A stretch of 5,298 bases of DNA from Tardiphaga sp. (GTDB taxonomy: Bacteria; Pseudomonadota; Alphaproteobacteria; Rhizobiales; Xanthobacteraceae): contig JAQGJF010000118.1 of NCBI GenBank assembly GCA_028290765.1, positions 1 through 5,298 of the forward strand. Reading direction: 5' to 3'. The translations under genes were made by a program, and so were the position numbers. Below, in pieces: positions 1 through 5,228 of the stretch. Each line of letters opens with the position of its first letter. Position 1 is the stretch's first letter. The notes under the pieces were generated by a model. The model saw only the letters and a program-made list of their open reading frames with translations. It ran no database searches and had not been told where the DNA came from.

Positions 1-256
1 GCGCCTTGGCGGTCTGGCCGTTGCCATGGAACGCGACGGCACGGGTAATCGTGGCGTCGAGACGGTCGGCGTCCGGCGTCGCCGGATTGTCGATCAACGC
101 GGTGCAGCTTTCGATCAGTTGCGCTGAAGCGGTAACCGTCAGGGCGGCGCAGGCGACCGGCGGATCGACGGCGGTTTGGGCGCTGGCGCCGATGGACGTC
201 AAAACAGCGACGGCAAGCACCGCGCTCGCGGCAAACGGCGAAACAAAGGATCGCAT
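1..256 (-). CDS. Exported TPR-type protein, 5' part only (cut by left window edge)
   Basis: The minus strand reads open from an ATG at 256-254 to the window edge, giving 85 residues with no stop. Residues 1-26 look like a Sec signal peptide: basic start (MRSF), an Ala/Val/Leu-rich core and an ASA-Q cleavage site near residue 26. The mature part has Cys36 and Cys51, then a helical stretch (DADRLDATITRAVAFHGNG) that fits the start of a TPR hairpin. It matches the N-terminal part of the protein at 1779-2555: SCTALIDNPATPDADRL here against SCGPVIDNEKTPASERL there. The two are therefore probably paralogues, though the C-terminal domain of this one is not visible. The ribosome-binding site is weak (GAGAG, about 6 nt upstream). 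Likely location is the periplasm; the function is unknown. The gene is divergent from the hydrolase at 514. Confidence 0.8.
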   Translation of the reverse strand, partial: MRSFVSPFAASAVLAVAVLTSIGASAQTAVDPPVACAALTVTASAQLIESCTALIDNPATPDADRLDATITRAVAFHGNGQTAKA

Positions 257-383
257 CGGCGGCTCTCGGAAAAATAGCGTCATCCGCGGCCTAACCGCGT
301 CAAATACTTGGTCGCCGCAATGTGCCTCGAGGTTCGAAAACCGGCGCCGCAATTCTCAGCGGCTTGCGAGCAACGGATAGGTG

Positions 384-401
384 GCGCGTCGCGCTTTTTT
401 T
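384..401 (+). terminator. Terminator-like short GC hairpin followed by T7
   Basis: GCGC-GTC-GCGC (384-394) is followed directly by seven T's (395-401). The stem is only 4 bp (5 with a G-U pair), so it is a weak intrinsic terminator candidate. No plus-strand gene lies upstream in the window. If functional, it would end a leader or small RNA started within 257-383. It could also be chance. Confidence 0.25.
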
Positions 402-417
402 GCCACGTCAAATTCCC

Positions 418-458
418 GGCATTGTTGCATCCGCAACGCGATTCCGGATGCGGGATGC
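418..458 (+). repeat. Imperfect inverted repeat upstream of the hydrolase gene
   Basis: Outer arms GGCAT (418-422) and ATGCC (454-458) and inner arms GCATCCG (427-433) and CGGATGC (445-451) pair perfectly, separated by a 4x2 internal loop and an 11-nt apical loop. A competing small hairpin, GTTGC-ATCC-GCAAC (424-437), overlaps it. It ends 55 nt before the hydrolase start codon. It could be an operator or a leader structure, but no function can be read from the sequence. Confidence 0.4.
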
Positions 459-502
459 CCGGTATCGAGAGATGGTCGCTCACTCATCATCCCCCTAAAT
501 GC

Positions 503-506
503 GGAG
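503..506 (+). promoter_or_regulatory. Ribosome binding site that decides the hydrolase start
   Basis: GGAG lies 7 nt before the ATG at 514. An in-frame ATG at 499 has no purine-rich sequence upstream (it follows CCCCCTAA) and overlaps the Shine-Dalgarno region, so 514 is preferred. Confidence 0.7.
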
Positions 507-513
507 ATTGCCG

Positions 514-1758
514 ATGCTCGACCTCGCCTCGCCTGAATCGGCCGGCATGTCCGAGGCTGGTCTCGACCGTGTCGAAGCGCATCTGAAGCATCGCTACATC
601 GAAACGGGTCGCTATCCCGGCACCCAGCTTGTGATCTGTCGCCGCGGCAAGGTGGTGCATCACAGCGTGCAGGGCTATTCCGATCTCGAACGCAAGGTGC
701 CGGTCAAGGACGACACCATTTTCCGCATCTATTCGATGACCAAGCCGATTACCTCGATCGCCTTCATGATGCTGGTCGAAGAGGGCCGCGTCGCGCTCGA
801 CGAGCCCGTCCATAAATACATTCCGGAATGGAGGGATCTCGGCGTGTTCGTCGGCGGCACCGCGCCCGCCTTTCGCACAAGGCCGCCGTCACGGCCGATG
901 CTGATCGTCGACCTCTTGCGTCATACTTCGGGGCTCACCTACGGTTTCCAGCAACGCTCCAACGTGGATGCGGCCTATCGCGAGGCGAAGATCGGCGCCG
1001 TCGAGAATGTCGGCACGCTGACATCGATGATCGAGGCTCTCGCGAAGATCCCGCTGGAGTTTTCGCCGGGCGAGGCCTGGAACTACTCGGTCTCCACCGA
1101 CGTGATCGGCTATCTGATCGGCAAGATCAGCGGCAAGCCGTTCGAGCAATTTCTGAAGGAGCGCATCTTCGATCCGCTCGGCATGAGCGACACCGACTTC
1201 CATGTGCCGGCCGGCAAAACCCACCGCTTCGCAGCCTGCTACGCCGACGATCCGCAAGGCGGCGCGACGCTGACCTTGCACGATGATCCCGAGACCAGCA
1301 GCTTCCTCGCCCTGCCCGAATTCAAATCCGGCGGCGGCGGATTGTGCGCGACCGCGACCGACTATCTCGCCTTCTGCTGCGCGCTGATCGATGGCGGAAA
1401 GGCCGGCGGCGTCCGGCTGCTCGGCCCGAAGACGCTGAAGCTGATGATGTCGAACCACCTGCCCGGCGGCGCCGACCTGCCGCAAATGTCGCGGGCCCCG
1501 GTCAACGAAGCCACCTATTACGGCATCGGCTTCGGCCTCGGCTTCTCCGTCACGATCGATCCGGCCAGGACGCTGATCGCTGGAAGCGCCGGCGAATGCG
1601 CCTGGGGCGGCGCCGCAACGACCTTGTTCTGGATCGATCCGGCCGAGGAGCTGATCGCGGTCTTCATGACCCAGGTGCTGGCGTTGAGCGGCTCCTTTCC
1701 GATCTGGCGCGAGCTGCGCACCATGATCTACGCGGCGATCACCGACAGCAATATCTGA
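514..1758 (+). CDS. Serine hydrolase, class C beta-lactamase / family VIII esterase fold
   Basis: A 414-residue protein of the beta-lactamase-related (PF00144) serine hydrolase family. The nucleophile motif S-x-x-K is SMTK, with Ser74 and Lys77. The tyrosine motif is Tyr191-Ser192 in WNYSVSTD. The third motif is WGG (364-366), as in EstB-type family VIII esterases, where W/H-x-G replaces the KTG of true beta-lactamases. The conserved block LLRHTSGLTYG (134-144) and the ending FWIDPAEELIAVFMTQ also fit. Length is usual for the family. There is no signal peptide, so it probably acts in the cytoplasm, unlike secreted AmpC enzymes. Likely activity is hydrolysis of short-chain esters or amide/lactam bonds; the substrate cannot be predicted. 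The gene stands alone, divergent from the left TPR gene and ending 20 bp from the convergent TPR/LprI gene. Confidence 0.93.
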   Translation: MLDLASPESAGMSEAGLDRVEAHLKHRYIETGRYPGTQLVICRRGKVVHHSVQGYSDLERKVPVKDDTIFRIYSMTKPITSIAFMMLVEEGRVALDEPVHKYIPEWRDLGVFVGGTAPAFRTRPPSRPMLIVDLLRHTSGLTYGFQQRSNVDAAYREAKIGAVENVGTLTSMIEALAKIPLEFSPGEAWNYSVSTDVIGYLIGKISGKPFEQFLKERIFDPLGMSDTDFHVPAGKTHRFAACYADDPQGGATLTLHDDPETSSFLALPEFKSGGGGLCATATDYLAFCCALIDGGKAGGVRLLGPKTLKLMMSNHLPGGADLPQMSRAPVNEATYYGIGFGLGFSVTIDPARTLIAGSAGECAWGGAATTLFWIDPAEELIAVFMTQVLALSGSFPIWRELRTMIYAAITDSNI

Positions 1759-1778
1759 GCGCGTGGCCGCGCGCGCAC

Positions 1779-2555
1779 CTAATAGCCATCCGCGCCCTGC
1801 AATTGCTGCAGCCGGGCCTTCATTGCTTTCAGCAAGTCGTAGCCCGGACGGCCGAACGAGGCGTTGCGCGTCGCCAGAAAGGCGTCCTGCCGGCGCTGCA
1901 GTTCGCGGGCGTTGCGCGAGCCGCGGCCGGCCTCGTTGATCACCAGCGCGTGGACGCCGTCGATATCGCGGTCGAGTTTGGCCAGCGCCGGATCGGCGCA
2001 GATCGCCTTCTGCACCGGACGTTTCGCGTTGGCGCAGTTGAAACTCGGGTTGTTGCCCACCGCCATCTGGGCGCCGAGGCGCTCCAGTTCCTGCGCCAGC
2101 GATTTGTAGCTGGCGCGCGCGGCGGCATGCTGCGGGTTGAGTTTGATCGCCGCGCCGAAATCGGCCAGCGCGCGCGGCCGGTCACCCTTTTTGCGCCACA
2201 GCTCGCCGCGGGCATTGAAGATGTCGGCCAGCGTCGGATCGAGCTTCAGGGCAACGTCATAATCGGCGATGGCGCGGTCATCCTGCTCCTTGCGGATATA
2301 GGCGCCGGCGCGCGCCAGCACCGCCCGAAGACGCTCGGAGGCCGGCGTTTTCTCGTTGTCGATCACCGGACCGCAACTGGCGATGATCTGGTCGGGAGCG
2401 GCTTCGGCCGCCGCGGCGGCAAAGCATGGGGCAAAGTCGATCTTGGGATCGGTCGTGGGTTCGCTGACGGCGCCGAACGCGTCACCGGGCGGAGCCGCCG
2501 ATAAAACAGACGCAATGGCCGCGCTTGCCATCACGGCTATCAAACAACGTCGCAT
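1779..2555 (-). CDS. Exported TPR protein with C-terminal LprI-like (DUF1311) domain
   Basis: A 258-residue protein. The ATG at 2555-2553 has AGGA 7 nt upstream and begins a clear signal peptide (MRRCLIAVMASAAIASVLSA), with cleavage likely between residues 20 and 29; the reading frame is open further upstream to 2810, but that extension would bury the signal sequence. Two TPR units occupy about 75-108 and 109-142, each ending in an ALKLDP/AIKLNP type motif. The segment 171-252 resembles LprI/DUF1311 (PF07007): SFNCANAKRP, then VQKAICADPALAKLDRDID, then QRRQDAFLATRN. Known members are periplasmic or lipoprotein lysozyme inhibitors, but many are uncharacterised. Cysteines are C44, C61, C174 and C186; the two distal family cysteines are replaced (Ser233 and about Asp240), so the usual disulfide pattern cannot form. 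No lipobox is seen, so a soluble periplasmic protein is expected. It is related to the truncated gene at 1-256. The biological role is not known. Confidence 0.85.
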   Translation of the reverse strand: MRRCLIAVMASAAIASVLSAAPPGDAFGAVSEPTTDPKIDFAPCFAAAAAEAAPDQIIASCGPVIDNEKTPASERLRAVLARAGAYIRKEQDDRAIADYDVALKLDPTLADIFNARGELWRKKGDRPRALADFGAAIKLNPQHAAARASYKSLAQELERLGAQMAVGNNPSFNCANAKRPVQKAICADPALAKLDRDIDGVHALVINEAGRGSRNARELQRRQDAFLATRNASFGRPGYDLLKAMKARLQQLQGADGY

Positions 2556-2562
2556 CGATGGG

Positions 2563-2566
2563 TCCT
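2563..2566 (-). promoter_or_regulatory. Ribosome binding site of the TPR/LprI gene
   Basis: AGGA on the minus strand lies 7 nt before the ATG at 2555, which supports the signal-peptide start. The surrounding octamer GTCCTGCT occurs twice (2562-2569 and 2571-2578, plus-strand reading), so a second AGGA lies 9 nt further upstream. Confidence 0.65.
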
Positions 2567-2723
2567 GCTTGTCCTGCTCGAACTCGGAACTGGCCGCCGC
2601 CCGGATACCATAGCGCGGAAGCCAAGGCAGCGGAATGCGACGGAGCGCGCCTGGCTTCGCCAAGCCCGGACCGCTACTGGCGACCGGGACGTTCGATGCT
2701 AGGTTGCGGGCCGGACGGCTCAC

Positions 2724-2727
2724 GGAG
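2724..2727 (+). promoter_or_regulatory. Ribosome binding site supporting a TTG start for the antiporter
   Basis: GGAG is placed 9 nt before a TTG at 2737. The in-frame ATG at 2635 would add 34 polar, Pro/Gly/Arg-rich residues before the first membrane helix and has no convincing Shine-Dalgarno sequence. Confidence 0.6.
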
Positions 2728-2736
2728 AATTTCCAG

Positions 2737-4278
2737 TTGATTACATTCGAATGGATCATTGGCCTTTTGCTGGGCGCGGTCGTGTTGTCTGCCGCCGCCC
2801 GGCGGGCCAAGGTGCCCTATCCGACCTTTCTCGCCCTTGGCGGCGTGCTGCTGGCCTTCTTGCCGTCCGGGCCTTCCTGGACGCTGGAGCCCGGGCTGGC
2901 GCTGGCGTTGTTCGTGGCGCCGGTGCTGCTCGACGCCGCCTTTGACACGTCGCTGCGCGATCTCCGCGACAACTGGCTGCCGGTCTCCACCCTGGTGTTC
3001 GTTGCGGTGGGCCTCACCACCGCGGCGGTCGCCGTGCTGACCCGCTGGCTGCTGCCGGACATGCCATGGTCCGCCGCGATTGCCCTCGGCGCCATCGTGG
3101 CGCCGCCGGATGCCGCGGCGGCGACGGCCATTCTGCGCCAGGTCAAGCTGCCCTATCGAATCCTGAAAATCCTCGAGGGCGAGAGCCTGCTCAACGATGC
3201 CAGTGCGCTCTTGATCTACCGGGTCGCCGTGGGAGCCGCGGCCGTCGAACATTTCCGATGGGCCGACTACGCTCCGACGATCGCGCTGGGTCTCGTCGGC
3301 AGCCTCGTTGCCGGCTATGTCTTTGCCAGGATCTCGATGTGGGCGCTGTTTCGCATTACCGACGTGCCGAGCGCCATCATCGTTCAGTTCGTCAGCACCT
3401 TTACGGTATGGATCGTCGCCGAGCACCTCGGCCTGTCGGGCATCCTGACCATCGTCGCCTATGCCATCATCGTGGCGCGCACCGCGCCGGCGCGCATCCC
3501 GGCGCGGCAGCGGGTGCCCTCCTATGCGGTGTGGGACACCATGGTGTTCGTGCTCAACGTATTGGCCTTCGTGCTGATCGGGCTGCAACTAGGGCCGATC
3601 TGGGCGCGGCTCGACGCGCCGTTGCGGCTGCAATATAGCCTGATCGCCGCGGCCGTGCTCGGCGTCGTGATCCTCACCCGGATCGTCTGGGTGATGTCGT
3701 ACAACACGGTGATGCGCTTCTCGATCGCGCGCTACGGCTTTCATCCCCGCCGGCCGATGGCGCCGCCCTCGGTTCAAGGCGGCATCGTCGTTTCATGGTG
3801 CGGGATGCGCGGCATCGTCACGCTGGCGGCGGCTTTCGCGCTGCCGGAAGGTTTTCCCTACCGCGACCTGATCCTGCTGACGGCGTTTGCGGTGGTGCTG
3901 GGATCGCTGGTGATCCAGGGCCTGACGCTGCGGCCGCTGATCCTGGTGCTGCGGCTGAAGGACGAGAACACGGTCGAGGCCGAGGTCGGCCGGGCCCGGG
4001 CGATCGCCTATCGCGCCGCGCTCGATGAAATCGACGGTGACCCGTCGGAGGCGGCGGAAATCCTCCGGCTCGAATATCGCGCCTTGCTGCTGCGCGCGAA
4101 AAACGATCCGGATGGCGTGGTGTCCGGCGAACTCCCCGCCGATCCGCTGCGCCGCCGCGCCATCGCCGCGGCGCGGCAGTCGATCCTGGCGCAGCGCGAA
4201 GCGGAAGACATCGGCGACGACGCGTTCCATCGGCTGGAAGAGGAATTCGACTGGGCGGAGTTGAGTGCGCAGGCGTGA
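2737..4278 (+). CDS. CPA1-family monovalent cation/H+ antiporter
   Basis: A 513-residue inner-membrane protein if translated from TTG at 2737 (MITFEWIIGLLLG). About 12-13 hydrophobic segments run from residue 4 to 405, followed by a charged, helical cytoplasmic tail (about 408-513). CPA1 hallmarks are present: GAIVAPPDAAAATAI with Asp125; LEGESLLNDASALLIY with Glu148, Glu150, Asn153 and Asp154; and WCGMRGIVTLAAAFALP with Arg358. The family exchanges Na+ or K+ for protons, aiding pH and salt tolerance; which ion is used cannot be read here. The tail (RRRAIAAARQSILAQREAE, then HRLEEEFDWAEL) resembles that of bacterial NhaP/YjcE-type proteins (TIGR00831). The common S-P-T-D of the ion site is A-P-P-D here. 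The gene is divergent from the TPR/LprI gene with 181 bp between, where I find no convincing promoter, and convergent with the PadR gene. Confidence 0.93.
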   Translation: MITFEWIIGLLLGAVVLSAAARRAKVPYPTFLALGGVLLAFLPSGPSWTLEPGLALALFVAPVLLDAAFDTSLRDLRDNWLPVSTLVFVAVGLTTAAVAVLTRWLLPDMPWSAAIALGAIVAPPDAAAATAILRQVKLPYRILKILEGESLLNDASALLIYRVAVGAAAVEHFRWADYAPTIALGLVGSLVAGYVFARISMWALFRITDVPSAIIVQFVSTFTVWIVAEHLGLSGILTIVAYAIIVARTAPARIPARQRVPSYAVWDTMVFVLNVLAFVLIGLQLGPIWARLDAPLRLQYSLIAAAVLGVVILTRIVWVMSYNTVMRFSIARYGFHPRRPMAPPSVQGGIVVSWCGMRGIVTLAAAFALPEGFPYRDLILLTAFAVVLGSLVIQGLTLRPLILVLRLKDENTVEAEVGRARAIAYRAALDEIDGDPSEAAEILRLEYRALLLRAKNDPDGVVSGELPADPLRRRAIAAARQSILAQREAEDIGDDAFHRLEEEFDWAELSAQA

Positions 4279-4306
4279 GCTGGATGATTTAAAGGAATAG
4301 CCTCCA

Positions 4307-4389
4307 CCGTCATTGCGAGGAGCTTTTGCGACGAAGCAATCCAGTCTTGCTTGTGGCCCTGGATTGCTTCGCTTCGCTCGCAATGACGG
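4307..4389. repeat. REP-like intergenic palindromic repeat (83 bp)
   Basis: Outer arms CCGTCATTGCGAG (4307-4319) and CTCGCAATGACGG (4377-4389) are a perfect 13-bp inverted repeat. Inner arms CGAAGCAATCCAG (4332-4344) and CTGGATTGCTTCG (4359-4371) are a second perfect 13-bp pair around a 14-nt loop. The unpaired links differ in length: 12 nt on the left (4320-4331) and 5 nt on the right (4372-4376). This sequence type is familiar as a dispersed repeat in Bradyrhizobium-like genomes (from memory). It lies between two convergent genes and could form a strong hairpin that ends or stabilises both transcripts. Confidence 0.88.
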
Positions 4390-4425
4390 AGTTAGCGACG
4401 GTTACTGGACTGTAAACGTCCCGCT

Positions 4426-4441
4426 CCAGCCGGCACGCTGG
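4426..4441 (-). terminator. Small hairpin just after the padR stop codon
   Basis: CCAGC-N6-GCTGG lies 6 nt downstream of the regulator's stop codon (4449-4447). It has no following U-tract, so it is at best a weak or factor-assisted terminator; the large palindrome at 4307-4389 may do this job instead. Confidence 0.2.
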
Positions 4442-4446
4442 CCCGC

Positions 4447-5109
4447 TCACATCTTCTTCAATTCCTGCGCGACGCGCATCAGTATTTCGACGATTTTGGT
4501 CTCGGCCTCTTCGTCGGCCTCGAGCCGCTTGCTGGCCACCTCGCGCAGATTGTCGAGCGCGGCGCGGACCAGCGGCGGCATCGACGAGCGGTCGCCCGCC
4601 TCATCGCGGCTGCGGCGGCGGCCGCGATGCTCGTCATATTCCGGCCGGTCGAAATGTTGGCGGATACGCGTCGCCTTTTCGCCGATCGCGGTGAGCCGTT
4701 CGAGCACGGCATCGACGAAGGCACGGTTCTCTTCGAGATAGGCGCGGCCTTCCTCGGTGATGGTGTAGAGCTTCTTGGCGCCGTCGGCCTGCACCGTGAC
4801 GTAGCCCGCTTCTTCGAGATAGGTCAGCGTCGGGTACACGATGCCCGGGCTCGGCGAATACCAGCCGGCCGTCTTGTCTTCCAACAGCTTGATGATCTCG
4901 TAGCCGTAGCGCGGCTGCTCGGCGATCAAAGCGAGCGCGATCAGCCGCAAGTCGCCCTGCGCCAGCATCCGCCCGGCCCGCATCATTTCCCCGCCGCCCA
5001 TGCCGTGGCGGCCGCCGCCGGCAAAATCCCCACCGAAATGGCGCCGCCAGCGGCGACCGCCGGCCCAGTGCCCCTCACGGGGCGAATCGCAATGTCTTGC
5101 TCCGAACAT
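4447..5109 (-). CDS. PadR-family transcriptional repressor, YqjI-like
   Basis: A 220-residue PadR-family regulator (PF03551). Residues 1-47 form a Gly/Arg/His-rich extension. The winged-helix domain is about 50-125, with GDLRLIALALI, YGYEIIKLLED, the signature SPSPGIVYPTLTYLEEAGYV, and KKLYTITEEGRAYLEENR. A charged helical C-terminal part (about 128-220), expected to mediate dimerisation, includes RRAL-like VRAALDNLREVASKRL. The extension, SPSPG motif and LEENR block resemble E. coli YqjI, a nickel-responsive repressor of itself and of the divergent ferric reductase gene yqjH. Here the extension has few possible metal ligands (His6, Cys7, His14, His24, His35), so metal sensing is uncertain. 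The start has AGAGGA 7 nt upstream. Its promoter overlaps a palindromic site, suggesting autorepression. No yqjH-like gene is visible within the window. Confidence 0.9.
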   Translation of the reverse strand: MFGARHCDSPREGHWAGGRRWRRHFGGDFAGGGRHGMGGGEMMRAGRMLAQGDLRLIALALIAEQPRYGYEIIKLLEDKTAGWYSPSPGIVYPTLTYLEEAGYVTVQADGAKKLYTITEEGRAYLEENRAFVDAVLERLTAIGEKATRIRQHFDRPEYDEHRGRRRSRDEAGDRSSMPPLVRAALDNLREVASKRLEADEEAETKIVEILMRVAQELKKM

Positions 5110-5116
5110 GATCGGA

Positions 5117-5122
5117 TCCTCT
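5117..5122 (-). promoter_or_regulatory. Ribosome binding site of the PadR gene
   Basis: AGAGGA on the minus strand, 7 nt before the ATG at 5109. The spacing is good, which fixes the start so that the whole Gly/Arg/His-rich extension is translated. Confidence 0.75.
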
Positions 5123-5137
5123 GTATAGTTGATGATG

Positions 5138-5149
5138 TATCTTTAGATA
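5138..5149. promoter_or_regulatory. Candidate PadR operator, site 1
   Basis: TATCTTTAGATA has perfect TATCT/AGATA arms around TT. It overlaps the -10 box of the PadR promoter. Similar 12-mers lie at 5178 and 5193, giving a shared pattern TATCTTNAGATA. Assignment to PadR is inferred from position and symmetry. Confidence 0.6.
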
Positions 5150-5171
5150 GCATTACGACTGGGAGAGTCAA
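5144..5171 (-). promoter_or_regulatory. Sigma-70-type promoter of the PadR gene
   Basis: On the minus strand, TTGACT (5171-5166) is a 5/6 match to the -35 consensus. After 16 nt comes TATCTA (5149-5144), preceded by TGC as an extended -10. Transcription would start near 5137, leaving a leader of about 28 nt that includes the ribosome binding site. The -10 lies inside the first palindrome (5138-5149), so a bound repressor would block it. Confidence 0.6.
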
Positions 5172-5177
5172 TAGATA

Positions 5178-5189
5178 TATCTTAAGATG
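5178..5189. promoter_or_regulatory. Candidate PadR operator, site 2
   Basis: TATCTTAAGATG contains the perfect 10-bp palindrome ATCTTAAGAT. It lies 6 bp upstream of the PadR -35 box, and its centre is 40 bp from that of site 1. A second perfect palindrome, AGATATATCT (5173-5182), overlaps it, so the AGAT/ATCT half-sites are densely packed. Confidence 0.55.
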
Positions 5190-5192
5190 GCA

Positions 5193-5204
5193 TATCTTGA
5201 GAGA
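5193..5204. promoter_or_regulatory. Candidate PadR operator, site 3 (degenerate)
   Basis: TATCTTGAGAGA matches the other two sites in the left arm and departs in the last three bases of the right arm. Its centre is 15 bp from that of site 2. It is the weakest of the three and could serve a rightward promoter rather than the PadR gene. Confidence 0.4.
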
Positions 5205-5208
5205 AAAC

Positions 5209-5214
5209 AAGGAG
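5209..5214 (+). promoter_or_regulatory. Shine-Dalgarno-like AAGGAG without a start codon
   Basis: AAGGAG is a near-perfect ribosome binding sequence on the plus strand, placed where a gene divergent from padR would begin. No ATG, GTG or TTG follows at normal spacing, and 15 nt later the palindromic repeat at 5229 starts. It may be the remnant of a lost gene start or chance. Confidence 0.3.
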
Positions 5215-5228
5215 ATCACGGCGGATCC

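Noticed and set aside
272..303. TTGACG with CTATTT as a promoter for the left TPR gene (minus strand)
   Set aside because: Spacing is 20 nt and the transcript would start almost at the ribosome binding site; not convincing.
280..483. Minus-strand open frame of 67 codons in the left intergenic region
   Set aside because: It overlaps the hairpin-rich region, has no recognisable domain and an unconvincing ribosome binding site, and would end just upstream of the divergent TPR gene. Composition looks non-coding.
889..1485. Long minus-strand open frame opposite the hydrolase
   Set aside because: Antisense shadow of a high-GC gene; Arg/Ala/Gln-rich with no domain, while the plus frame has full catalytic motifs.
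1759..1772. GCGCG-TGGC-CGCGC hairpin between the convergent hydrolase and TPR/LprI genes as a shared terminator
   Set aside because: Only 5 bp, no T-tract on either side, and such GC runs are common by chance here.
1344..2504. Plus-strand open frame of 386 codons across the hydrolase end and the TPR/LprI gene
   Set aside because: It spans two well-supported genes in other frames, is Arg-rich and has no recognisable motif; a GC-driven open frame.
2653..2666. GGCTT-CGCC-AAGCC hairpin between the TPR/LprI gene and the antiporter
   Set aside because: Short stem with no T-tract and no evidence of an operator; too weak to annotate.
2674..3588. Minus-strand open frame of 304 codons opposite the antiporter
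   Set aside because: His/Arg/Gly/Gln-rich antisense shadow; the plus strand has clear CPA1 motifs.
3793..4383. Minus-strand open frame starting inside the palindrome, beginning MRAKRSNPG
   Set aside because: Its N-terminus is translated repeat sequence and the rest is antisense to the antiporter.
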